A DNA stretch of 64,000 nucleotides from Anagrus nilaparvatae (Eukaryota; Arthropoda; Insecta; Hymenoptera; Mymaridae), in the NCBI GenBank assembly GCA_022575985.1, contig JAKSXM010000132.1, positions 10,230,001-10,294,000 of the forward strand, given 5' to 3'. Both the position numbers and the translations under genes were made by a program. The notes beneath the pieces are model-generated. The model saw only the letters and a program-made list of their open reading frames with translations, was not told where the DNA came from and made no database searches. This document shows, in pieces, positions 1-11,674 of this stretch (position 1 is the stretch's first letter; each line of letters starts with the position of its first letter).

Positions 1-120
1 GTTTTTTGTCTGGTTTATAGACCGCAAATAGTATCGGAAAAATTAAAATCGTTTTTTTACTTTTAAAGTTTGATTCCCCTTAGTTTTCGTTATTTTGGGG
101 AGTTCGGGTAAAAAAATGTA

Positions 121-409
121 TAACTGGTTTGTGTGTTTACACAACCAACGAGCATGGAATATGTTCATTTAGAACAGTCTTAAAATCCTGGTTGTATTAT
201 AAACTCCCTAATTATTATAATCCTAGAACCGAAATTATAAATCCCTAAATTGAAATTATTCTAAGTTCATAAACCTTAAGTCCCTAAACCGAAAATATTC
301 AAAATCCATTTGACCCCCTTCCCCTAAAAAAGTCAATTTTCCACCCCCCAGCCCTGCTAAAGTGGAATTTTTTGGGTATTTCCCTGCTTATAAACGTATT
401 CTATGTTAA
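121..409. repeat. CATGGAACATG dispersed repeat, copy 1
   Basis: Begins with the GGTTTGTGTGTTTACACAACC hairpin (positions 125-145) and CATGGAATATGTTC. It contains CCTAAACCGAAATTATTC-type short repeats and ends near ACGTATTCTATGTTAAT, the diverged inverted end. Confidence 0.5.
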
Positions 410-3400
410 TAATCCTTTTTTTCCAATCAATTATGCGTTCAATTCATTTTTTAAAGAAGTTTTTTAAAGCTGTAAGCAATACGAAAAATTCGCACGAAAT
501 TGCACAAACTAAAAACCTAAGTTTAATAAAAAGAAAATTTTGTTTAATCCATCATTTTTTTTGTTAGATCTTCCCATATGTAGGTAATGTGTAATTGCAT
601 ACATATTAAGAAATTTCAGTTATATAATAGTAAAAGAGCGTATATAGCAATATCTGTGTAAATTTCTTTAACTTTTTTCATTTCCTCAACTTTTTTAAGT
701 CTTTATCTATCGTTTTTTTTTTCATTTTACTTCAAGATTCTTGTGGTTCTACTGAAAAGATTCATTTTTAGATATACAGTATAGTTTAATGTATGTATAA
801 TATATATATAATTGTGTTAGTTAAACGTATGTCTGATACACTAAAGTGATAATAGACATAAATATTTTTTATCATCAATTTTGAAAAAAAAAAATAAACA
901 AGGATATGTCATTGCATATCAATGTGCATTGTATATATGTACATGTATTTGTTATACACATAATGGGAATGTCAATAAAGTAAAGTGGTTGGTATATTGT
1001 TGAAAACTTTTATTTTTTACTTTTGATTTCTTTTAATGTTAGTATTATAAAAGACATATGGTTAAAATTTTGTTTTAGAAATAAAAAATAGTAGAAAATT
1101 GTAAATGTCAATATTTTGTAAAAAATTGCTGCAATATATTATAACCTGATAAATATTGTCAAATTAAATAAGATAATTTTTTTTAACAAAAAGTAACATA
1201 AAACCAGAGATTAATATTAGTAAATAGTGTATTTATAAATAGGAGTGCGAAAAAATGAAACTTAGGCTATTAGGATAAAAAATAGATTCTAGTTGAGATA
1301 AACAGTCTCCTTAATTAAACATTGCCCTTTAAAGGGTAAACTGGATACCTTGCATTTTACTTTAGTTTCAAGTAGCCTATTTTCCCCTCAGAAAACAATT
1401 TATATCGAGTTTTTCTTTATCTAGCGAACACTTTTATTTAAACTACCAAAATGCAAACACATGCAAATTGTAAATTATATGCGTTAGGAGCCAAAAAAAA
1501 TATCTTGGAAATTGAATTACCAGGTGAAGTAACTGGCAATTTCACTAAAAAAAAAATAAGATTCCCAAATTTATAGCTCATTAAATCATTTCTAAGTACT
1601 GTACCAAACACATGGGCTTTTGCAAAAAAAATTTCTGCTCCTAGAAGAAATATTTCCTAAAGAGATATTTCAACAATTCGTCGTGCAAATACCGTTTTGT
1701 TTTTTTCTAAAAGAATTGCTATAAAATGGTAAATATTTTAAGAATAAAAAAGTTATATCAAGAAATTTAATTTAATTTTATAAAACTTAGTACAAAATGT
1801 AAAAGTTTCGAAATATATATCAAGATTGACATCAGAAGTAAAAAATCTTTAATTTTATCTCTTATAGTTTGTAAAAATGACTTTTTTCAAAAATCATGAC
1901 TGTCATGACCTGCACTAAATAAATCCTTATTATAAACAAACAACAATAAAAAATGAATTTTCTGCTTAAAGAATAGCGAAAAAAAAAAAGGTATTTAATA
2001 TTCATAATTTTTAATAAAACACACAAAAGACAGGTAAAAAGTTAGCTATAAAATGACAAATAAAAAAAAGCACAGAATTAATAAATTATTAGGTAATAAT
2101 ACTATCAACGTATCATTGAAGTGTAAAGAACAATTCAAAATCTTCATTATTCATATTTAAAAAAAGGTATAAGGTTAATTCAGCATTAAACAAAAAATAA
2201 TATATTTCATAACAAAAAAGCTATTCAAGTCTCATAATTCATGATAATAATAATTTCCCACTGAAATTTTTCTTTTCTTTTTTTATTATCTCACATTTAT
2301 TATTATTTAAAATGCGCGAAAATGAATATAATTTTTTTTTATATATTATTTTTTTAAACAGCAGAATATAAATAATAATAGTAATAAAAAAAAAAATACA
2401 GTGTCTGGATATACTTTTTCTAACCAATAAAATAGGTATACTGTATCAAAATATTTAAAAACTTTTCTTGGAATTAAAATTTTTTTTCTTCTCATTTTCA
2501 GATCATAAAACACTGAGAATAAGCTACGTAAACTGAAATAAAGTTAATATGTACATATTAAGCTGGAAACTAAACAAAATTTATTTTGATTTTTAATTAC
2601 GAAGTGAAGTTGAATGTAATTAATGAAAAAAATAATTTATTTCAAAGTATTGATTATTTAATCACTTTTAAGTACTGACCATATTTAAATAACATGCTCT
2701 GAATTTATTAAAAAGTTCTAATTCACAAAAAAAATAGTTTATTTAATAGATTATTTTAACATTTTGGATTTGTAGATAATCCAAAGATTTTTTTTATTCA
2801 ATATTTAAGATAATAAAGACTTGTAACTTAAAACATTGTAGAAAAAATTATTATATTTTGGTCAAATTTTGAAAAAGCTTTTTGAAAAAGGAGTATAAGA
2901 GCCTTCACAACAGATCAGACATGATTATTTTAATTTCCTGGACACTTGGATGCCATAATATATGAAAAAGTTTTCTATTTACCATAAAAAAATAAAATTC
3001 TATAACTAATGGGCAGCCCACTTAACGCAAAGTTACTGTGCGCCAACGCTAAGTGTGCGACAGGTGTGCGACATAGGTGTGCGCATTTTTAATAAGAAGA
3101 TTGAGAGGATATATTATTATGTTGAAAAAACATCCCCTATCCCTAGTTAATTTAACTAAAATTTTGCTCCATATAGACCCGAGTATTTAATTGCATCATT
3201 CAGAAACTTCAGAAGTTTGAAAAACTTTTTTTAATTCAGCGCATTAAGAAAAAAAAACAATTTTTTTTTAGTGACAGACCAGTATATGCATAATATACTT
3301 TTTTATAACACGAATATATTATTCATAGGCAGTGACACACATATAATGTATATAGTGTATATTATACTCGATACCACTTCTTCTTCATAAAAGAGTCTCG

Positions 3401-4318
3401 AGTTTTTATTCTTCTTTAGGTTACTCATAAGTCAAACCTCACAAAACAAAAGATTTTTTTAGCTCCCCTGATATAATATTTGAATAATATTTTTTCCTGT
3501 TAGTAGATTTGTACAGTTGTTCTAATTCACAATTAATGGTAAAAGTAAAGCATAATAAATCAAGAAAGTAAAATTTTTGAATAATCTCTGAGGCTAATAT
3601 AATTTATGTATACATTGTCGGGTTTTGGTACTTGTTTTTGCTAAAATTATTTATACATACGATAATGTATTAGCTATTTTATAATGTGCTTGGTGAAAGT
3701 TTGCTGAAGGAGTAGGTTAGTGGGCATGATGGGTGTATATTTTATACAAAAAGGGTAAAAAAACAGTATTTCTAGAAAAAAAAAAGAAATTAAGAATTTT
3801 ATGTTTTAGGGTAAATTTAAAATTTAAGCAGTTTATTATTTTAAAATTATATTTTTATAATAACAGCCAGTCTAACATGTAATACTCATCTTTATAGTTA
3901 GAAATATAAGAAATAGTCTCAAGGGATGAGGTATTTAATATAAAAATAGGTTATTGGCAAAATTTACTGTATACTTTTAATTGTCATAAGAACCCTAAGA
4001 ATTTTTTTATTGATTTTTAATGAATATTTAAATATTGTATGCATCTATTTTTAGAAAAATGCATTCTTCAATATCTTAATAACAGAAAATTCACTGTCTT
4101 GAAATTGCAATTCTGCTCATATTGCATTACAAACGTGATTTATCAGTAAATAGAAGAGCTTGTTATTATGAATGGAAAAATTAATTTAAAAGGAAAATTG
4201 CATTTCTTTCATAAAACTTTTCTTTGTGAAAAAAAATTGCCGGGGCCTTGTTTTATGAAAATATTACCAAAAATAAATTCAAAAAAATTATTAATTAGAA
4301 CAGGTTATAAAAAAATTT
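410..4318. other. AT-rich intergenic DNA, nothing recognised
   Basis: Only short AT-rich chance frames. The one local feature is a triple GTGTGCGAC at 3052-3084. Confidence 0.5.
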
Positions 4319-4586
4319 ATAACCGGTTTGTGTAGCTACACAACCAACGAGCATGGAACATGTTTACTCATAATAGTAATAAATCCAAAAACCGAAGTTA
4401 CAATAAATCCTGAAATATATACTATCCTAAATCCATAAACTTAAAGTATTTACACTTTTTCACTTCCCCCCTAAAAGCGTCACTTTTCTACCCCCCCCCC
4501 TAAAAAACGTCAATTTTTCACCCCCCCCCCTGCCGAGCCAAGCTTTTTCAAATACCCCATCCAATTAACATGTTCCATGTTAAAAA
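4319..4586. repeat. CATGGAACATG dispersed repeat, copy 2
   Basis: Starts at GGTTTGTGTAGCTACACAAC, CATGGAACATGTTTA, and ends TTAACATGTTCCATGTTAA. The C-rich tract CCCCCCCCCC occurs twice inside (4491-4500 and 4522-4531). Confidence 0.6.
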
Positions 4587-4619
4587 AAATGCTTTAATAT
4601 CAAAATTACGTGGTTTTAT

Positions 4620-4913
4620 GTGAAACTTTTTATAAAATACGCGAATAGTATATTACGAGTCCGTGAGAAAAGAGCAGATTGGTCCAAATCGCACGTAAAT
4701 TATCATCCGAGGATAATTTATGGAAAAGGGTCGTATACGATTTTTCTTCGACAGTTGCGAGAAAACACGTGTTTTCTGACCGCTGACATGGTACAATATA
4801 CTAGAGGTATAGCATGCAAAAGGGCGCCTTTTGCGCCGAGCTTAATTTCAGCCATCTTGGATTGTGTACATGAGTTAAAATATTGTATGTATGGGATGCT
4901 TTTATTAGTATAG
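4620..4913 (+). other. Moderately GC-rich open stretch with strong palindromes, probably non-coding
   Basis: A 97-codon frame is open but matches no family I recognise. The DNA holds a perfect 16 bp palindrome GAAAACACGTGTTTTC (4761-4776) and near-palindromes at 4703-4722 (AATTATCATCCGAGGATAAT) and about 4818 (AAAAGGGCGCCTTTT), which argues for a structured or repeat origin rather than a gene. Confidence 0.3.
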
Positions 4914-5130
4914 TTTTGATTGTATATACATAATTTAAATGATAACTTTGAATGGTTCTTAAGCGAATATGGCTTAAAGTAGGCAAAGAAATTCTATTGA
5001 AGAATTGGACATTACGCGCAATTGCATACCTCCCCTCTTTATAATATAGCCGCTTCCAAAAATATATGTTTCCTATAACTAAATGCTTTATATTTCTTTA
5101 ACAGTATATAATATCTTCTTTAATATTATG

Positions 5131-5442
5131 CACTGGAAAAAAATTTTCCACTGACGGAACAACATCAAATTCCGAAACCAGAATTTCGTTGTTTAAAATA
5201 TTTGCAAATGGTTTGAAACGTAAAGAAATAAATTAAATAAAAATGAGTTCAAATTTGAATTACTCATTTAAAATGAGAGAACCGCAACACGATTGGACTT
5301 GAATAAAAATTTGATTAAAAAAAAAAAATTTTTTTGTAGGTTTTATTCATTTTCAACGATTTAATAGAAGGTAGTGGTACTAGAATCCTGGTATTGGTAA
5401 CCAGAAAAATTCTGGTTGTGGCAACTGAATGTTTTTTAAGTG
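5131..5442. repeat. CACTG-ended repeat fragment
   Basis: Starts CACTGGAAAAAAATTTTCC and ends TTTTTTAAGTG. It contains CCAGAAAAATTCTGG, similar in style to 56571-57011. No clear target duplication. Confidence 0.35.
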
Positions 5443-5479
5443 CTCAGATACATTTAAGTGCGCATCGCGTAGGATAGTG

Positions 5480-6239
5480 AAGGCGCCAGCAATGTTAAAT
5501 GCATCCAAAAATTTTTTCAGCACTAGAATGGATGCACCTCATTGAAAATTATGTATTTTTGGTCGCTGAAACCGATTTTGAAGGTTTCATCCATTTTCGG
5601 ATGGCCAGTTTTGAGTAATGGACGCTATATACTAAAAAATCGGCGAAAAATTAGCAAGATTGGTAATATTTGAAAACAATAGCTATTTTGAAAATTAAAA
5701 ATCTGACCTCGGAATCGTGATCACCGACCCCAAAATCTTAAAATGTAACACGTTTTAATGCTTAAAATAGCATTTATTGTCGATTTTGAGGTTATGAATT
5801 TGCGATTTTTAGCCCGCTATTTTGAAAATTAAAAATATGACCTCAGAATTTTTATAACTGGTCCGAAAAACTTATTAGAAAACGTAAATATGCTTAAAAC
5901 AGCATAAATCGCCGTTTCTGAGGTTAGAAACACGCCATTTTGAGTCCTCCATTTTGTTTTTTATAAATTTGTCTTCAAAATCGTGATCAGCGACCCCGAA
6001 AACCTTATTGGGGTACCCAAAATAGGCTCAATTAGCTATTGTTTTCAAGATATTACCAATCTTGCTAATTTTTCGCCGATTTTTTAGTATATAGCGTCCA
6101 TTACACAAAACTGGCCATCCGAAAATGGATGAAACCTTCAAAATCTGTTTCAGCGACCAAAAATACATAAATTTCAATGAGGTGCATCCATTCTAGTGCT
6201 GAAAAAATTTTTGGATGCATTTAACATTGCTGGCGCCTT
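5480..6239. mobile_element. 760 bp foldback element
   Basis: Arms of about 210 bp (5480-5694 and 6034-6239) starting AAGGCGCCAGCAATGTTAAA and its complement. Interior has ATTTTGAAAATTAAAAAT-A repeats. Related arm sequence occurs at 48790-48950 and 60220-60380. Confidence 0.75.
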
Positions 6240-7833
6240 GACTAGGAGATAAAATTTCAATTTTTCTGTCTATGATGCTACAAACTAGCCAAATTTTCTG
6301 AATTTGTTATTCACTAGTTTTGTCTTTAACCCCAAATTATTGGCCCATTTAAATTCCCCCACCCTCCTAAATTGGACATATTTGACCAGCATCTCTTTGA
6401 ATAAAATACTTTTTGATGACTAATTAAAAAGTGTTACGGAAAAAAAATAAAAAATTTAAATGTAAACTCATAAATGTATTAAAAAAAATCACATTCATAA
6501 TAAATGAAAATATACTAGAAATACAATAATTTTCTGATATTTTTGAGATTCCTCACGTAGTAGGTTTCAAGAATGATTATAATATAAACTATGTTAAGTT
6601 TTAATATTTTTGAATGGCTAATTTTTCGTTATTCTTTATTTCTATCTAAAGGTAAAGTTAAACATATAAATTACTTATTATTAAAATATAAGTTAACGTA
6701 GCGCCTTGACCCGTTTTTTATAAGACTAATTTTATCTAAATGTACGTACTTAAATTTTTAAATACATATATACATTCTTCATTTTCTAAAAACCTAATAA
6801 AATATGAAATAACTTAATATTTTATAATTTTATCTTAATATAAGCAAAAACATAATTTTCTCTAAAATTAAATGATAAATCTTTCGTAAAATTTGAAAAT
6901 TTAGTAAAATTTATTAAAAAATTAGCATAAAATTATCATAATATTTAGATGAAAAAGTTAAAATTACCTTAAAAAGTGTTAAACTTTGAAAATATTCTAA
7001 AAATTTTCTTTAAAAAAAAAAATATAAAACTTGCATTAGGTAAATTATATACTAATTCACTAAAACTATCTTGCACTATTATTCATAACGTCTTGAATAT
7101 AATCTTTGCCTACACAATATATAAACATAGTAACTATATAAATTATTAAAATGTGTATCATTAAGAGTTAAGAAATAATGCGGTGTCTTTTTAAGTTTAT
7201 AAACTCATAATTTACATTTATACTTTAAGAAACCTGAGAATTGCAAATATTTGCGTTGAAAATATTTCAAAGTTATGTGTTATACCTTTGTTTCTTATTA
7301 AATTACATTGTTTAATAAATTATATGATTATTTTTTTAATTATTATTATTTTTATGAATAAAATTTAATTTTTAAATATTTTAAGTAAGAATTAAAAACA
7401 GTTCATATCATATTTTTAAATTAAAATAAAAAAAAAAAACAAAGCCAATGAGTTTATGACAAAATTCTAACTTTCTATTTCGGTGGTATTCAAGATTCTC
7501 AGGTTATACTTTGGATGTGAAAATTACGTGGAATACTTGTTTAAACTATATGAATAAATCTGTGAATTAGTGCGAAATTTGAAAATATTTAAAATATTTT
7601 TTAATCCAGCACTTTTAAATTAGAGATGGAATCAGAAATTTTTTGTTGAGGTGAGACTCGAATAGGTCATAAAACAAGAATCTTGTAAAAATTTTAGTGA
7701 TTTCTTGTGCATGTATCTGCCGTCTACGGAAAATATCCTATTATTACCAAAACTGAAAAATTTTTTCTCGGTATAATGAGAATTTACAAAAAATAAAATA
7801 TAAATAATTGTTGTTTTGTGTATCGCCCATTTT
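6240..7833. other. AT-rich intergenic DNA, nothing recognised
   Basis: No frame, RNA or repeat boundary I can support. Confidence 0.5.
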
Positions 7834-9395
7834 TTAGTAAATTAAAATCTTGTTATTTCTTTTTTAACGACCAGAATTGGGCTATATGAAAGAAAATATT
7901 TTCATAGATGTTTTATTATGTTAGGCGTTTTGCCTATTTATTATAGGCCTTTTCAGTAACTATAACATAGAATTATAAAATTAATATAAATATAATTTTA
8001 ATTTAAATGAACTTATTAAAAATCTTACCTATGTTATAAACTGTACATTAAAAATATAAGATTAATTATATAAAAATTTTATTTTTTTGGGTCTACTATA
8101 AAATATATTTTAAATTATAACTAATTGTTTGTTATAAATGACTATTAAAATAATGTTATTAGAAAAATATATAAAAATTTTGAAAAAATAAGTGAATATG
8201 TGTATCGCATGCTTTATGAGTAGACGACCTGTAAATAATCATAATATGTTGTGTACTGCTATCGCCTCTTCAGTGTGTGATGGTGTGTATAGACGACACA
8301 TTCACATTATTAGTATCTTCTTTTAAATTTATTGATGGTGCATGTAAATGTAAGTTTATGCTTTCAGACACTTTTCTTTTTACCCACTTACTTTCTTGAT
8401 CTACTATGTATATATTTTTGAAATCAAATTTATGATTTTCTGTATTTTGATGTTGTGCTATAACTGAAGTTTTGTATTTTTGATGTTCACTTATCTTTAT
8501 GCATAAAGAACGTTTAGTTTCACCAATATACATTTGTGGGCAATCCTTGCATTTAATTTTATAAACAACTCCAGTTTTGTTGTGTTTAAAATCAATTTTT
8601 CCTTTCTTGGTAAATTTACTGAGGTCCTTATTAATGCTAGGGATTATCTGATATTTTTTTTTGTCCTTAAATTTTTTTATTTTATTGTAAATTCCATATT
8701 TATAAGGGACTTTTATGAAGTTTTTATTTTTGTGGACATTGAGTTAGTGGACTTTTTGTATATTTTGTGTATTGAAATCACAATTTATTAACAGATTTCT
8801 TCTTTTATTTATATACTTCTGGATAAAAGCCATTGGATATTTATTAGCACAAAGGATCAATCTAACAAATTTCAAATTGTTTTTATGAAAGGTCTTATCA
8901 GAAAGGATCAGGACCCTATCTGTTAGGTTGTATACCATGGCAATTTTCTGATGTATTGGATGGTTGAATTCAAAATGCAAAATCCTGCCTGAAAAAGTTT
9001 TTTTCTGATATCAGTTTGTAATTATGACGTCCTATTCATTTTTAATTATACTGACATCTAGGAATTTGATCTTTTTATTCAACTCTTCTTCAATGGTTAA
9101 CTGAAGTTTAGTGTGATATTTATTGAGTGTATTTAACGTATATTGTATAATTTAACGTATAACGTATAATTTTGTCCTGTGCATGGAATGACTAAAAAAA
9201 TATCATCAACATAACGTAAATAAATCATAGGGGTGTAATCTAACTGTTCGAGGCACTCAGCCTATAATAAATAGGCGAAACGACTAACATAATAAAACAT
9301 CAATGAAAATATAAAAAAGAATCTTTTAAAGTTTCTTTCATAAAGCCCAGGTCTGGTAGTTAAAAAAGAAATAACAAGATTTTAATAAAATTTAA
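7834..9395 (-). mobile_element. Penelope-like retroelement fragment (RT end plus GIY-YIG endonuclease) bounded by inverted repeats
   Basis: Read on the - strand, the RT motif YVDD is at 9202-9213. It is followed by a linker with the Penelope pattern FNHPIHQK..LTDRVL.LSDKTFHKNNL..V..IL..N.YP..FI (about 8980-8790), and then a GIY-YIG nuclease domain with CKDCPQMYIGETKR (about 8590-8500) continuing to a stop at 8270. Frames shift between blocks, so it is dead. The two ends (7834-7950 and about 9255-9395) are inverted copies sharing TAGGC(G/C)..CCTATTTATTATAGGC and a TCTTGTTATTTCTTTTTTAAC block. Such inverted partial terminal repeats are known for Penelope elements. Most of the RT is missing at the 5' side. 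Confidence 0.75.
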
Positions 9396-9819
9396 CTTTT
9401 TTTCAAAAGACTACACTAAATTAGAATTAAAATTCTATGAAAAATAATAAAATGTACGATTTCAAATGAAATTATAATATATAGGTATATTCTTATATAG
9501 TTATACTATATATTCTTATTGTATACTCATATTTAATGAAAAATAATTATAGATGGCTTCTTGGAAAGCTTTAAATTTAATCTTCAACTTTTCTGTACGT
9601 AAACGCATAATAAAGTTATTAAATAAATATAAAGAAATGTATAATTCAAATTTTTTAGCAAATCATGTACTTTTATAATAGGTTTTTAGATATATATGGG
9701 TAAGTACATGTAATTTAGTCCAAAAAGAAAAAAACGCTGCCAAGTGATTGGCACTATGGTTCCTCATCAACAATAGCAAAATATTTATAATGGTCTATTT
9801 TATCTAATAAAAATGATGT

Positions 9820-10900
9820 TTTTTTAATTTTTTTATATGAAAAATATTGAAAACAAAATTTGAAAAATTACGTATCAGATGGAAAAAATCCTTTAAAAAC
9901 AATAATTCTAGATATTAGTACTTTCATAGAAATAAATTAAGTACTAAGTCTAAAAAGAAAAAAAATTATTATGTTTTTTTAATTTTTTTATACAAAATAT
10001 TTTGAAAAAAAAAATTTCAAAAAAATTACATATCAGATAGAGAAATCCTTTAAAACCATAATTCTGGATATTAGTACTTTCATAGAAATAAATTAAGTAC
10101 TAAGTCCTAAAAGAAAAAAAATTATTGTGTTTTTTTAATTTTTTTATACAAAAAATTTTGTAAAAAAAAATTTCGAAAAATTACATATAAGATGGAGAAA
10201 TCCTTTAAAACCATAATTCTGGATATTAGTACTTTCATAGAAATAAATTAAGTACTACGTCCAAAAAGAAAAAAAATTATTGTATTTTTTTAATCTTTTT
10301 ATACAAAAAATTTTGAAAAAAAAAATTTACAAAAATTACGTATCAGATGGAGAATCCCTTTAAAAACGATGATTCTGGATATTAGAACTTTCCTAGAAAT
10401 AAATTAGGTATTACGTCCAAAAAGAAAAAAAATTATAGTGTTTTTTAAATTTTTTTATGAAAAAAGTTTTGAAAAAAAGAATTTCGAATAATTACGTATC
10501 CGATGGAGAAATCCTTTACAATCGATAATTTTAGATATTCGTACTTTCATAGGAAAAAATAAAGTACTACGTCCAAAAAGAAAAAAAATTTTGGCGTTTT
10601 TTGTATTTTTTGGCGACAAAAATTTTGAGAAAAAAATTTTGAAAAAATTAAGTATCAGGTCCAAAAAATTACTATAAACGATATTTGTAAAACTAGTACT
10701 TCCACAGAAATAAATCAAGTACTGCGTCCAAAAGGAAAAAAAAATTGTCATTTTTTGTATTTTTTGGTGAAAAAAATTTTGAGAAAAAAATTTTCAAAAA
10801 ATAAATTATAAGTTTCGATTTATCGAGTAAAAACGATACTTCTAGATATAAGTACTTTCATGGAAAAAAATGAGGTATTACATCCAAATTAAAAAAAAAA
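9820..10900. repeat. ~157 bp tandem repeat, about seven units
   Basis: The phrase ATTAGTACTTTCATAGAAAT recurs at about 9913, 10070, 10224, 10380, 10537, 10700 and 10850, with conserved AAAAAGAAAAAAAATTATTG between. A related locus lies at 14370-15270. Confidence 0.8.
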
Positions 10901-10923
10901 AAAAGTATCACCGGTTACAGTCC

Positions 10924-10956
10924 AACATACATACATACATACATACATACATACAT

Positions 10957-10993
<37 letters not shown>

Positions 10994-10995
10994 TA
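10924..10995. repeat. (CATA)n followed by (CA)n microsatellite
   Basis: Twelve to thirteen CATA units, then about eleven CA units. The same compound microsatellite at the same place in the related repeat (14967-15017) shows it belongs to the element. Confidence 0.9.
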
Positions 10996-11250
10996 CAGAC
11001 TTTTTTTAAAAACCGGTTTTTTAGCTTCCTGAGGTCTCAAAACGTGCTTATATGCCAAAATATCGAAAATCAAAATTTCACCTATCACAAAGGTTCCTCT
11101 ATGAGGAACCAATTTCTGGAATTTTATTTTATTATTTATTTTAATTATTTAAGTAATTTTTCTCATCCTAGTAAATGATACTGTATAACAAGATTTAAGT
11201 CCAACTTATTAATTTATATCAGTAAATATAAGTCTGTTTGCCTATACCTG

Positions 11251-11672
11251 CACTGTAAAAAGTAACTTCCTTATATTAACAAAAAAATTAGAAAATTTTC
11301 GAAAAATTAGTAAATTTTCAAAAAAATTTGTAAATATTTGAAAAAAATCGTAAATTTACTAAATTTAGTATATTACCGAAAAACTCGAGATTCTCGATTT
11401 TTTTTTGTGAATTCATGAGAAAAATTGATAATTTACAATTTGTTTTCGAAAATTTTCAAAAAATAGTTGTAAATTTACGAAAAATAATTGTGCATTTGCA
11501 AATTTTTTCGTAAATGCACAAAAAAAATCGGGAATTCTCGAATTTTTCGATAATTTACTAAATTTAGTTTTACGATTTTTTTCGAATATTTACAAATTTT
11601 TTTGAAAGTTTACTAATTTTTCAAAAATTTTCTAATTTTTTTGTTAATATAAGGAAATTACTTTTTACAGTG
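11251..11672. mobile_element. CACTG-ended foldback MITE, copy 1
   Basis: Almost completely self-complementary element with ends CACTGTAAAAAGTAAC. Flanking dinucleotide TG is duplicated on both sides. Other copies are at 53290 and 57085. CACTG ends with a 2 bp duplication suggest the CMC (CACTA/Mirage/Chapaev) superfamily, by inference. Confidence 0.75.
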
Positions 11673-11674
11673 TG

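Noticed and set aside
2239..2427. 62-codon - strand ORF
   Set aside because: Low-complexity Ile/Lys/Phe frame in AT-rich DNA with no support.
3049..3087. Triple GTGTGCGAC repeat
   Set aside because: Real but only three short copies with no context; not worth a feature.
10870..11178. 102-codon ORF rich in Ile-His-Thr-Tyr
   Set aside because: It is a translation of the CATA/CA microsatellite.
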